A stretch of DNA of 64,000 nt from Litoditis marina. Its lineage: Eukaryota; Nematoda; Chromadorea; Rhabditida; Rhabditidae. This document shows positions 23,008-35,814 of this stretch, in pieces; positions within the stretch are counted from its first letter, which is position 1; the number at the start of each line of letters is the position of its first letter. The translations under genes were made by a program, and so were the position numbers. The DNA lies in NCBI GenBank assembly GCA_964036275.1, contig CAXIWQ010000381.1, forward strand, positions 30,894 through 94,893, read 5' to 3'. Below the pieces are notes generated by a model, which saw only the letters and a list, made by a program, of their open reading frames with translations, made no database searches and had not been told where the DNA came from.

Positions 23008-24694
23008 TTCATACGGCTATCAAGTCTGTTGCTCCCAGCTACAAAAACCTAATACGACTATATATTCTGTGGCGCACAGCCACAAAAGACAAATTAACGC
23101 GGTTATTGACTCTTTGCCTCGCAGTTACAGAGAACAGTTCATACGGCTATCAAATATGTTGCTCCCAGCTACAAAAACCTAATACGACAATCTATTCTGT
23201 GGCGCACAGCCACAAAGACGAATTAACGCGGTTATTGACATTTTGACTTGCAGCTACAAAAAAAAATCATACGGCTACCAAGTCTGTTGCTTCCAAATAC
23301 AAAAACATAATACAACTTTATATTCTGTGGCGCACAGCCACAAAATACAAATTAACGCGGTTATTGATTCTTTGCCTTGCAGTTACAGAGAACATTTCAT
23401 ACGGCTATCAAATCTGTTGCTCCCAGCTACAAAAACCTAATACGACTTTATATTCTGTGGCGCACAGCCACAAAAGACAAATTAACGCGGTTATTACCTC
23501 TTTGCCTTGCAGCTACAGAAAAAAAGTTTATACGGCTATCAAGTCTGTTGCTCCCAGCTACAAAAACCTAATACGACTTTATATTCTGTGGCGCACAGCC
23601 ACAAAAGACAAATTAACGCGGTTATTGACTCTTTGCCGTGCAGCTACAGAAAAAAGTTTATATGGCTATCAAGTATGTTGCTCCCAGCTAGAAAAACCCA
23701 ATACAACTATCTATTCTGTGGCACACAGCCACAAAATACGATATAACGCGGGTATCGACTCTTTGCCTTGCAGCTACAGAAAAAAGTTTATACGGCTATC
23801 AAGTCTGTTGCTCATGGCTACAAAAACCTAATACGACTTTATATCCTATGGCGCACAGCCACAAAAGACAAATTAACGCGGTTATTACCTCTTTGCCTTG
23901 CAGCTACAGAAAAAAGTTCATACGGCTATCAAGTCTGTTGCTCCCAGCTACAAAAACCTGATACGACAATCTATTCTGTGGCGCACAGCCACAAATGACA
24001 AATCAACGCGGTTGTTACCTCTTTGCCTTGCAGCTACAGAAAAAGTTCATACGGCTATCAAGTCTGTTGCTCCCAGCTACAAAAACCTAATACGACTTTA
24101 TGTTCTGTGGCGCACAGCCACAAAAGACAAATTAACGCGGTTATTGACTCATTTGCCGTGCAGCTACAGGAAAAAGGTTATACGGCTATCAAATATGTTG
24201 CTCCCAGCTACAAAAACCTAATACGACTATCTATTCTGTGGCGCACAGCCACAAAATACGAATTAACGCGGTTATCGACTCTTTGCCTTGCAGCTACAGA
24301 GAACAGTTCATACGGCTATCAAATCTGTTGCTCCAGCTACAAAAACCTAATACGACAATCTATTCTGTGGCGCACAGCCACAAAATACGAATTATCGCGG
24401 TTATCGACTTGTTGGCTTGCAGCTACAGAGAAAAGTTCATACGGCTATCAAGTCTGTTGCTCCCAGCTACAAAAACCTGATACGACAATCTATTCTGTGG
24501 CGCACAGCCACAAAAGACAAATTAACGCGGTTATTACCTCTTTGCCTTGCAGCTACAGAAAAAAATTCATACGGCTATCAAGTCTGTTGCTCCCAGCTAC
24601 GAAACCTAATACGACTTTATATTCTGTGGCGCACAGCCACAAAAGACAAATTAACGCGGTTATTGACTCTTTGCCGTGCAGCTACAGAGAACCG
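23008..24694 (+). repeat. 13-monomer higher-order repeat, copy 2
   Basis: Same monomer order as 21,319-23,007, ending in GAGAACCGTTC at about 24,686. From about 23,990 onwards it carries single-base indels that are absent from copy 1. Confidence 0.82.
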
Positions 24695-26509
24695 TTCATA
24701 CGGCTATCAAGTCTGTTGCTCCCAGCTACAAAAAACCTAATACGACTATATATTCTGTGGCGCACAGCCACAAAAACGAATTAACGCGGTTATTGACTCT
24801 TTGCCTTGCAGTTACAGAGAATATTTCATACGGCTATCAAATCTGTTGCTCCCAGCTACAAAAACCTAATACGACAATCTATTCTGTGGCGCACAGCCAC
24901 AAAAGACGAATTAACGCGGTTATTGACTCTTTGCCTTGCAGCTACAGAAAAAAAATCATACGGCTATCAAGTCTGTTGCTCCAGCTACGAAAACCTAATA
25001 CGACTTTATATTCTGTGGCGCACAGCCACAAAACACGAAATATTGCGGTTATCGACTCTTTGCCATGCAGCTACAGAAAAAAAATCATACGGCTATCAAG
25101 TCTGTTGCTCCCAGCTACAAAAAACCTGATACGACAATCTATTCTGTGGCGCACAGCCACAAAAGACAAATTAACGCGGTTATTACCTCTTTGCCTTGCA
25201 GCTACAGAAAAAAGTCATACGGCTATCAAGTCTGTTGCTCCCAGCTACGAAAACCTAATACGACTTTATATTCTGTGGGCGCACAGCCACAAAATACGAA
25301 TTAACGCGGTTATCGACTCTTTGCCTTGCAGCTACAGAGAACAGTTCATACGGCTATCAAGTCTGTTGCTCCCAGCTACAAAACCTAATACGACTATATA
25401 TTCTGTGCGCACAGCACAAAATACGAATTAACGCGGTTATCGACTCTTGCCTTGCAGCTACAGAGAACAGTTCATACGGCTATCAAGTCTGTTGCTCCCA
25501 GCTACGAAAACCTAATACGACTTTATATTCTGGTGGCCGCACAGCCACAAAACACGAAATATCGCGGTTATCGACTTGTTGGCTTGCAGCTACAGAGAAA
25601 AGTTCATACGGCTATCAAGTCTGTTGCTCCCAGCTACAAAAACCTGATACGACAATCTATTCTGTGGCGCACAGCCACAAAAGACAAATTAACGCGGTTA
25701 TTACCTCTTTGCCTTGCAGCTACAGAAAAAAGTTCATACGGCTATCAAGTCTGTTTCTCCCAGCTACAAAAACCTAATACGACAATCTATTCTGTGGCGC
25801 ACAGCCACAAAAGACGAATTAACGCGGTTATTGACTCTTTGCCTTGCAGGCTACAGAAAAAAAAATCATACGGCTATCAAGTCTGTTGCTCCCAGCTACG
25901 AAAACCTGAATACGACTTTATATTCTGTGGCGCACAGCCACAAAACACGAAATATTGCGGTATCGACTCTTTGCCGTGCAGCTACAGGAAAAAGGTTATA
26001 CGGCTATCAAGTATGTTGCTCCCAGCTACAAAAACCTAATACGACTATCTATTCTGTGGCGCACAGCCACAAAATACGAATTGACGCGGTTATCGACTCT
26101 TTGCCTTGCAGCTACAGAGAATATTCATACGGCTATCAAATCTGTTGCTCCAGCTACAAAAACCTAATACGACAATCTATTCTGTGGCGCACAGCCACAA
26201 AAGACAAATTAACGCGGTATTGACTCTTTGCCGTGCAGCTACAGGAAAAAGGTTATACGGCTACCAAGTATGTTGCTCCCAGCTACAAAAACCTAATACG
26301 ACTATCTATTCTGTGGCGCACAGCCACAAATACGAATTGACGCGGTTATCGACTCTTTGCCTGCAGCTACAGAGAACAGTTCATACGGCTATCAAATCTG
26401 TTGCTCCCAGCTACAAAAACCTAATACGACAATCTATTCTGTGGCGCACAGCCACAAAATACAAATTATCGCGGTTATCGACTTGTTGGCTTGCAGCTAC
26501 AGAGAAAAG
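23008..26509 (+). repeat. 27-monomer higher-order repeat, copy 1 (~3.5 kb)
   Basis: The 13-monomer copy 2 plus about 14 further monomers are repeated at an offset of about 3,497 bp, in 26,510 to about 29,990. So the 13-monomer unit is nested in a larger one. Confidence 0.78.
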
Positions 26510-28110
26510 TTCATACGGCTATCAAGTCTGTGCTCCCAGCTACAAAAACCTAATACGACTATATATTCTGTGGCGCACAGCCACAAAAGACAAATTAACG
26601 CGGTTATTGACTCTTTGCCTCGCAGTTACAGAGAACAGTTCATACGGCTATCAAATATGTTGCTCCAGCTACAAAAACCTAATACGACAATCTATTCTGT
26701 GGCGCACAGCACAAAGACGAATTAACGCGGTTATTGACATTTTGACTTGCAGCTACAAAAAAAATCATACGGCTATCAAGTCTGTTGCTTCCAAATACAA
26801 AAACATAATACAACTTTATATTCTGTGGCGCACAGCCACAAAATACAAATTAACGCGGTTATTGATTCTTTGCCTTGCAGTTACAGAGAACATTTCATAC
26901 GGCTATCAAATCTGTTGCTCCCAGCTACAAAAACCTAATACGACTTTATATTCTGTGGCGCACAGCCACAAAAGACAAATTAACGCGGTTATTACCTCTT
27001 TGCCTTGCAGCTACAGAAAAAAAGTTTATACGGCTATCAAGTCTGTTGCTCCCCAGCTACAAAAACCTAATACGACTTTATATTCTGTGGCGCACAGCCA
27101 CAAAGACAAATTAACGCGGTTATTGACTCTTTGCCGTGCAGCTACAGAAAAAAGTTTATATGGCTATCAAGTATGTTGCTCCCAGCTAGAAAAACCCAAT
27201 ACAACTATCTATTCTGTGGCACACAGCCACAAAATACGATATAACGCGGTTATCGACTCTTTGCCTTGCAGCTACAGAAAAAAAGTTTATACGGCTATCA
27301 AGTCTGTTGCTCATGGCTACAAAATCCTAATACGACTTTATATCCTATGGCGCACAGCCACAAAAGACAAATTAACGCGGTTATTACCTCTTTGCCTTGC
27401 AGCTACAGAAAAAAGTTCATACGGCTATCAAGTCTGTTGCTCCCAGCTACAAAAACCTGATACGACAATCTATTCTGTGGCGCACAGCCACAAAAGACAA
27501 ATCAACGCGGTTGTTACCTCTTTGCTTGCAGCTACAGAAAAAAGTTCATACGGCTATCAAGTCTGTTGCTCCCAGCTACAAAAACCTAATACGACTTTAT
27601 GTTCTGTGGCGCACAGCCACAAAAGACAAATTAACGCGGTTATTGACTCTTTGCCGTGCAGCTACAGGAAAAAGGTTATACGGCTATCAAATATGTTGCT
27701 CCCAGCTACAAAAACCTAATACGACTATCTATTCTGTGGCGCACAGCACAAAATACGAATTAACGCGGTTATCGACTCTTTGCCTTGCAGCTACAGAGAA
27801 CAGTTCATACGGCTATCAAATCTGTTGCTCCCAGCTACAAAAACCTAATACGACAATCTATTCTGTGGCGCACAGCCACAAAATACGAATTATCGCGGTT
27901 ATCGACTTGTTGGCTTGCAGCTACAGAGAAAAGTTCATACGGCTATCAAGTCTGTTGCTCCCAGCTACAAAAACCTGATACGACAATCTATTCTGTGGCG
28001 CACAGCCACAAAAGACAAATTAACGCGGTTATTACCTCTTTGCCTTGCAGCTACAGAAAAAAATTCATACGGCTATCAAGTCTGTTGCTCCAGCTACGAA
28101 ACCTAATACG
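23990..28110 (+). other. Zone dense in 1-bp indels (possible consensus-quality drop)
   Basis: At least 25 small length changes fall here. Examples are GACTCATTTGCC at about 24,147, GCTCCAGCTAC at about 24,330, 24,980, 26,147 and 26,663, TGTGGGCGCAC at about 25,275, TGTGCGCACAGCACA at about 25,405, CTGGTGGCCGCAC at about 25,530, GCAGGCTACAG at about 25,846, TTGCCTGCAG at about 26,360, TCTGTGCTCCC at about 26,527, GCTCCCCAGC at about 27,050 and CACAGCACAAAA at about 27,745. Near-identical higher-order copies on either side lack them. They also fuse frames into a long spurious open frame. Confidence 0.7.
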
Positions 28111-28191
28111 ACTTTATATTCTGTGGCGCACAGCCACAAAAGACAAATTAACGCGGTTATTGACTCTTTGCCGTGCAGCTACAGAGAACCG
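26510..28191 (+). repeat. 13-monomer higher-order repeat, copy 3
   Basis: Third copy, at about 3,498 bp from copy 2, again ending in GAGAACCGTTC at about 28,186. It shows several 1-bp indels of its own. Confidence 0.8.
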
Positions 28192-29990
28192 TTCATACGG
28201 CTATCAAGTCTGTTGCTCCCAGCTACAAAAACCTAATACGACTATATATTCTGTGGCGCACAGCCACAAAAAACGAATTAACGCGGTTATTGACTCTTTG
28301 CCTTGCAGTTACAGAGAATATTTCATACGGCTATCAAATCTGTTGCTCCCAGCTACAAAAACCTAATACGACAATCTATTCTGTGGCGCACAGCCACAAA
28401 AGACGAATTAACGCGGTTATTGACTCTTTGCCTTGCAGCTACAGAAAAAAAATCATACGGCTATCAAGTCTGTTGCTCCCAGCTACGAAAACCTAATACG
28501 ACTTTATATTCTGTGGCGCACAGCCACAAAACACGAAATATTGCGGTTATCGACTCTTTGCCTTGCAGCTACAGAAAAAAAATCATACGGCTATCAAGTC
28601 TGTTGCTCCCAGCTACAAAAACCTGATACGACAATCTATTCTGTGGCGCACAGCCACAAAAGACAAATTAACGCGGTTATTACCTCTTTGCCTTGCAGCT
28701 ACAGAAAAAAGTTCATACGGCTATCAAGTCTGTTGCTCCCAGCTACGAAAACCTAATACGACTTTATATTCTGTGGCGCACAGCCACAAAATACGAATTA
28801 ACGCGGTTATCGACTCTTTGCCTTGCAGCTACAGAGAACAGTTCATACGGCTATCAAGTATGTTGCTCCCAGCTACAAAAACCTAATACGACTATATATT
28901 CTGTGGCGCACAGCCACAAAATACGAATTAACGCGGTTATCGACTCTTTGCCTTGCAGCTACAGAGAACAGTTCATACGGCTATCAAGTCTGTTGCTCCC
29001 AGCTACGAAAACCTAATACGACTTTATATTCTGTGGCGCACAGCCACAAAACACGAAATATCGCGGTTATCGACTTGTTGGCTTGCAGCTACAGAGAAAA
29101 GTTCATACGGCTATCAAGTCTGTTGCTCCCAGCTACAAAAACCTGATAGGACAATCTATTCTGTGGCGCACAGCCACAAAAGACAAATTAACGCGGTTAT
29201 TACCTCTTTGCCTTGCAGCTACAGAAAAAAGTTCATACGGCTATCAAGTCTGTTTCTCCCAGCTACAAAAACCTAATACGACAATCTATTCTGTGGCGCA
29301 CAGCCACAAAAGACGAATTAACGCGGTTATTGACTCTTTGCCTTGCAGCTACAGAAAAAAAATCATACGGCTATCAAGTCTGTTGCTCCCAGCTACGAAA
29401 ACCTAATACGACTTTATATTCTGTGGCGCACAGCCACAAAACACGAAATATTGCGGTTATCGACTCTTTGCCGTGCAGCTACAGGAAAAAGGTTATACGG
29501 CTATCAAGTATGTTGCTCCCAGCTACAAAAACCTAATACGACTATCTATTCTGTGGCGCACAGCCACAAAATACGAATTGACGCGGTTATCGACTCTTTG
29601 CCTTGCAGCTACAGAGAATATTTCATACGGCTATCAAATCTGTTGCTCCCAGCTACAAAAACCTAATACGACAATCTATTCTGTGGCGCACAGCCACAAA
29701 AAACAAATTATCGCGGTTATCGACTTGTTGGCTTGCAGCTACAGAGAAAAGTTCATACGGCTATCAAGTCTGTTTCTCCCAGCTACAAAAACCTAATACG
29801 ACTATATATTCTGTGGCGCACAGCCACAAAAGACGAATTAACGCGGTTATTGACTCTTTACCTCGCAGTTACAGAGAACATTTCATACGGCTATCAAATC
29901 TGTTGCTCCCAGCTACAAAAACCTAATACGACAATCTATTCTGTGGCGCACAGCCACAAAGACGAATTAACGCGGTTATTGACATTTTGA
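26510..29990 (+). repeat. 27-monomer higher-order repeat, copy 2
   Basis: Collinear with 23,008-26,509. Its second half (28.2-29.9 kb) is free of the small indels seen at the matching places in copy 1. Confidence 0.78.
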
Positions 29991-30002
29991 CTTGCAGCTA
30001 CA

Positions 30003-31293
30003 AAAAAAAATCATACGGCTATCAAGTCTGTTGCTCCCAGCTACAAAAACCTAATACGACTATATATTCTGTGGCGCACAGCCACAAAAGACGAATTAAC
30101 GCGGTTATTGACTCTTTGCCTCGCAGTTACAGAGAATATTTTATCAAATCTGTTGCTCCCAGCAACAAAAACCTGATACGACAATCTATTCTGTGGCGCA
30201 CAGCCACAAAAGACAAATTAACGCGGTTATTACCTCTTTGCCTTGCAGCTACAGAAAAAAGTTCATACGGCTATCAAGTCTGTTGCTCCCAGCTACGAAA
30301 ACCTAATACGACTTTATATTCTGTGGCGCACAGCCACAAAAGACAAATTAACGCGGTTATTGACTCTTTGCCGTGCAGCTACAGGAAAAAGGTTATACGG
30401 CTATCAAGTATGTTGCTCCCAGCTACAAAAACCTAATACGACTATCTATTCTGTGGCGCACAGCCACAAAATACGAATTGACGCGGTTATCGACTCTTTG
30501 CCTTGCAGCTACAGAGAACAGTTCATACGGCTATCAAGTCTGTTGCTCCCAGCTACGAAAACCTAATACGACTTTATATTCTGTGGCGCACAGCCACAAA
30601 AGACAAATTAACGCGGTTATTGACTCTTTGCCGTGCAGCTACAGGAAAAAGGTTATACGGCTATCAAGTATGTTGCTCCCAGCTACAAAAACCTAATACG
30701 ACTATCTATTCTGTGGCGCACAGCCACAAAATACGAATTGACGCGGTTATCGACTCTTTGCCTTGCAGCTACAGAGAACAGTTCATACGGCTATCAAATC
30801 TGTTGCTCCCAGCTACAAAAACCTAATACGACAATCTATTCTGTGGCGCACAGCCACAAAAGACGAATTAACGCGGTTATTGACTCTTTGCCTCGCAGTT
30901 ACAGAGAACATTTCATACGGCAATCAAATCTGTTGCTCCCAGCTACAAAAACCTAATACGACAATCTATTCTGTGGCGCACAGCCACAAAGACGAATTAA
31001 CGCGGTTATTGACATTTTGACTTGCAGCTACAAAAAAAAAATCATACGGCTATCAAGTCTGTTGCTCCCAGCTACAAAAACCTAATACGACTATCTATTC
31101 TGTGGCGCACAGCCACAAAATACGAATTGACGCGGTTATCGACTCTTTGCCTTGCAGCTACAAAAAACAGTTCATACGGCTATCAAGTCTGTTGCTCCCA
31201 GCTACAAAAACCTAATACGACTTTATATTCTGTGGCGCACAGCCCCAAAAGACAAATTAACGCGGTTATTGACTCTTTGCCGTGCAGCTACAA
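30003..31293 (+). repeat. 10-monomer higher-order repeat with 8-bp-deleted monomer, copy 1
   Basis: Unit of 1,291 bp containing the short monomer GAATATTTTATCAAATCTG (at about 30,134), which lacks 8 bp compared with GAATATTTCATACGGCTATC. It recurs at an offset of 1,291 bp. Confidence 0.82.
30526..30655 (+). repeat. Representative monomer (130 bp)
   Basis: One monomer taken from TACGG to the base before the next TACGG. It shows the conserved parts: TGTGGC/GCCACA dyad at 30,582-30,598 with a GCACA loop, a TAAC-GCG-GTTA dyad at 30,609-30,619, and the pyrimidine-rich stretch ending in GCAG at about 30,638. Most sequence variation between monomers lies outside the first dyad. Confidence 0.9.
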
Positions 31294-32580
31294 AAAAAAA
31301 ATCATACGGCTATCAAGTCTGTTGCTCCCAGCTACAAAAACCTAATACGACTATATATTCTGTGGCGCACAGCCACAAAAGACGAATTAACGCGGTTATT
31401 GACTCTTTGCCTCGCAGTTACAGAGAATATTTTATCAAATCTGTTGCTCCCAGCAACAAAAACCTGATACGACAATCTATTCTGTGGCGCACAGCCACAA
31501 AAGACAAATTAACGCGGTTATTACCTCTTTGCCTTGCAGCTACAGAAAAAAGTTCATACGGCTATCAAGTCTGTTGCTCCCAGCTACGAAAACCTAATAC
31601 GACTTTATATTCTGTGGCGCACAGCCACAAAAGACAAATTAACGCGGTTATTGACTCTTTGCCGTGCAGCTACAGGAAAAAGGTTATACGGCTATCAAGT
31701 ATGTTGCTCCCAGCTACAAAAACCTAATACGACTATCTATTCTGTGGCGCACAGCCACAAAATACGAATTGACGCGGTTATCGACTCTTTGCCTTGCAGC
31801 TACAGAGAACAGTTCATACGGCTATCAAGTCTGTTGCTCCCAGCTACGAAAACCTAATACGACTTTATATTCTGTGGCGCACAGCCACAAAAGACAAATT
31901 AACGCGGTTATTGACTCTTTGCCGTGCAGCTACAGGAAAAAGGTTATACGGCTATCAAGTATGTTGCTCCCAGCTACAAAAACCTAATACGACTATCTAT
32001 TCTGTGGCGCACAGCCACAAAATACGAATTGACGCGGTTATCGACTCTTTGCCTTGCAGCTACAGAGAACAGTTCATACGGCTATCAAATCTGTTGCTCC
32101 CAGCTACAAAAACCTAATACGACAATCTATTCTGTGGCGCACAGCCACAAAAGACGAATTAACGCGGTTATTGACTCTTTGCCTCGCAGTTACAGAGAAC
32201 ATTTCATACGGCAATCAAATCTGTTGCTCCCAGCTACAAAAACCTAATACGACAATCTATTCTGTGGCGCACAGCCACAAAGACGAATTAACGCGGTTAT
32301 TGACATTTTGACTTGCAGCTACAAAAAAAAAATCATACGGCTATCAAGTCTGTTGCTCCCAGCTACAAAAACCTAATACGACTATCTATTCTGTGGCGCA
32401 CAGCCACAAAATACGAATTGACGCGGTTATCGACTCTTTGCCTTGCAGCTACAAAAAACAGTTCATACGGCTATCAAGTCTGTTGCTCCCAGCTACAAAA
32501 ACCTAATACGACTTTATATTCTGTGGCGCACAGCCACAAAAGACAAATTAACGCGGTTATTGACTCTTTGCCGTGCAGCT
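31294..32580 (+). repeat. 10-monomer higher-order repeat with 8-bp-deleted monomer, copy 2
   Basis: Collinear with 30,003-31,293, including the short monomer at about 31,426. A partial third copy with the same short monomer follows at about 32,850-33,770, offset 1,551 bp. Confidence 0.82.
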
Positions 32581-35034
32581 ACAGGAAAAAGGTTATACGG
32601 CTATCAAGTATGTTGCTCCCAGCTACAAAAACCTAATACGACTATCTATTCTGTGGCGCACAGCCACAAAATACGAATTAACGCGGTTATCGACTCTTTG
32701 CCTTGCAGCTACAGAGAACAGTTCATACGGCTATCAAATCTGTTGCTCCCAGCTACAAAAACCTAATACGACAATCTATTCTGTGGCGCACAGCCACAAA
32801 ATACGAATTATCGCGGTTATCGACTTGTTGGCTTGCAGCTACAGAGAAAAGTTCGTACGGCTATCAAGTCTGTTGCTCCCAGCTACAAAAACCTAATACG
32901 ACTATATATTCTGTGGCGCACAGCCACAAAAGACGAATTAACGCGGTTATTGACTCTTTGCCTCGCAGTTACAGAGAATATTTTATCAAATCTGTTGCTC
33001 CCAGCAACAAAAACCTGATACGACAATCTATTCTGTGGCGCACAGCCACAAAAGACAAATTAACGCGGTTATTACCTCTTTGCCTTGCAGCTACAGAAAA
33101 AAGTTCATACGGCTATCAAGTCTGTTGCTCCCAGCTACGAAAATCTAATACGACTTTATATTCTGTGGCGCACAGCCACAAAAGACAAATTAACGCGGTT
33201 ATTGACTCTTTGCCGTGCAGCTACAGGAAAAAGGTTATACGGCTATCAAGTATGTTGCTCCCAGCTACAAAAACCTAATACGACTATCTATTCTGTGGCG
33301 CACAGCCACAAAATACGAATTGACGCGGTTATCGACTCTTTGCCTTGCAGCTACAGAGAACAGTTCATACGGCTATCAAGTCTGTTGCTCCCAGCTACGA
33401 AAACCTAATACGACTTTATATTCTGTGGCGCACAGCCACAAAAGACAAATTAACGCGGTTATTGACTCTTTGCCGTGCAGCTACAGGAAAAAGGTTATAC
33501 GGCTATCAAGTATGTTGCTCCCAGCTACAAAAACCTAATACGACTATCTATTCTGTGGCGCACAGCCACAAAATACGAATTGACGCGGTTATCGACTCTT
33601 TGCCTTGCAGCTACAGAGAACAGTTCATACGGCTATCAAATCTGTTGCTCCCAGCTACAAAAACCTAATACGACAATCTATTCTGTGGCGCACAGCCACA
33701 AAAGACGAATTAACGCGGTTATTGACTCTTTGCCTCGCAGTTACAGAGAACATTTCATACGGCTATCAAATCTGTTTCTTCCAGCTACAAAAACCTAATA
33801 CGACAATCTATTCTGTGGCGCACAGCCACAAAGACGAATTAACGCGGTTATTGACATTTTGACTTGCAGATACAGAAAAAAAATCATACGGCTATCAAGT
33901 ATGTTGCTCCCAGCTACAAAAACCTAATACGACTATATATTCTGTGGCGCACAGCCACAAAAAACAAATTAACGCGGTTATCGACTCTTTGCCTTGCAGT
34001 TACAGAGAACATTTCATACGGCTATCAAATCTGTTGCTCCCAGCTACAAAAACCTAATACGACTTTATATTCTGTGGCGCACAGCCACAAAAGACAAATT
34101 AACGCGGTTATTACCTCTTTGCCTTGCAGCTACAGAAAAAAGTTTATACGGCTATCAAGTCTGTTGCTCCCAGCTACAAAAACCTAATACGACTATATAT
34201 TCTGTGGCGCACAGCCACAAAATACGAATTAACGCGGTTATCGACTCTTTGCCTTGCAGCTACAGAGAACAGTTCATACGGCTATCAAGTCTGTTGCTCC
34301 CAGCTACGAAAACCTAATACGACTTTATATTCTGTGGCGCACAGCCACAAAACACGAAATATCGCGGTTATCGACTTGTTGGCTTGCAGCTACAGAGAAA
34401 AGTTCATACGGCTATCAAGTCTGTTGCTCCCAGCTACGAAAACCTAATACGACTTTATATTCTGTGGCGCACAGCCACAAAAGACAAATTAACGCGGTTA
34501 TCGACTCTTTGCCTTGCAGCTACAGAAAAAAAGTTCATACGGCTATCAAGTCTGTTGCTCCCAGCTACAAAAACCTAATACGACTATATATTCTGTGGCG
34601 CACAGCCACAAAAAACAAATTAACGCGGTTATCGACTCTTTGCCTTGCAGCTACAGAGAACAGTTCATACGGCTATCAAGTCTGTTGCTCCCAGCTACAA
34701 AAACCTAATACGACTATATATTCTGTGGCGCACAGCCACAAAATACGAATTAACGCGGTTATCGACTCTTTGCCTTGCAGCTACAGAGAACAGTTCATAC
34801 GGCTATCAAGTCTGTTGCTCCCAGCTACGAAAACCTAATACGACTTTATATTCTGTGGCGCACAGCCACAAAACACGAAATATCGCGGTTATCGACTTGT
34901 TGGCTTGCAGCTACAGAGAAAAGTTCATACGGCTATCAAGTCTGTTGCTCCCAGCTACAAAAACCTGATACGACAATCTATTCTGTGGCGCACAGCCACA
35001 AAAGACAAATTAACGCGGTTATTACCTCTTTGCC

Positions 35035-35814
35035 TTGCAGCTACAGAAAAAAGTTCATACGGCTATCAAGTCTGTTGCTCCCAGCTACGAAAACCTAATA
35101 CGACTTTATATTCTGTGGCGCACAGCCACAAAAGACAAATTAACGCGGTTATTGACTCTTTGCCGTGCAGCTACAGGAAAAAGGTTATACGGCTATCAAG
35201 TATGTTGCTCCCAGCTACAAAAACCTAATACGACTATCTATTCTGTGGCGCACAGCCACAAAATACGAATTGACGCGGTTATCGACTCTTTGCCTTGCAG
35301 CTACAGAGAATATTTCATACGGCTATCAAATCTGTTGCTCCCAGCTACAAAAACCTAATACGACAATCTATTCTGTGGCGCACAGCCACAAAAAACAAAT
35401 TAACGCGGTTATTACCTCTTTGCCTTGCAGCTACAGAAAAAAGTTCATACGGCTATCAAGTCTGTTGCTCCCAGCTACGAAAACCTAATACGACTTTATA
35501 TTCTGTGGCGCACAGCCACAAAAGACAAATTAACGCGGTTATTGACTCTTTGCCGTGCAGCTACAGGAAAAAGGTTATACGGCTATCAAGTATGTTGCTC
35601 CCAGCTACAAAAACCTAATACGACTATCTATTCTGTGGCGCACAGCCACAAAATACGAATTGACGCGGTTATCGACTCTTTGCCTTGCAGCTACAGAGAA
35701 TATTTCATACGGCTATCAAATCTGTTGCTCCCAGCTACAAAAACCTAATACGACAATCTATTCTGTGGCGCACAGCCACAAAAAACAAATTATCGCGGTT
35801 ATCGACTTGTTGGC
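35035..35814 (+). repeat. Trimer duplication (2 x 390 bp)
   Basis: Three monomers (types ending GAAAAAGG, GAATATTTC and GAAAAAGTTC) recur directly at an offset of exactly 390 bp. Confidence 0.8.

Noticed and set aside
26106..27719. A 537-codon open frame that could look like a large repeat protein
   Set aside because: It exists only because several 1-bp indels in the low-quality-looking zone happen to keep skipping the stop. The near-identical copies upstream and downstream do not have it.
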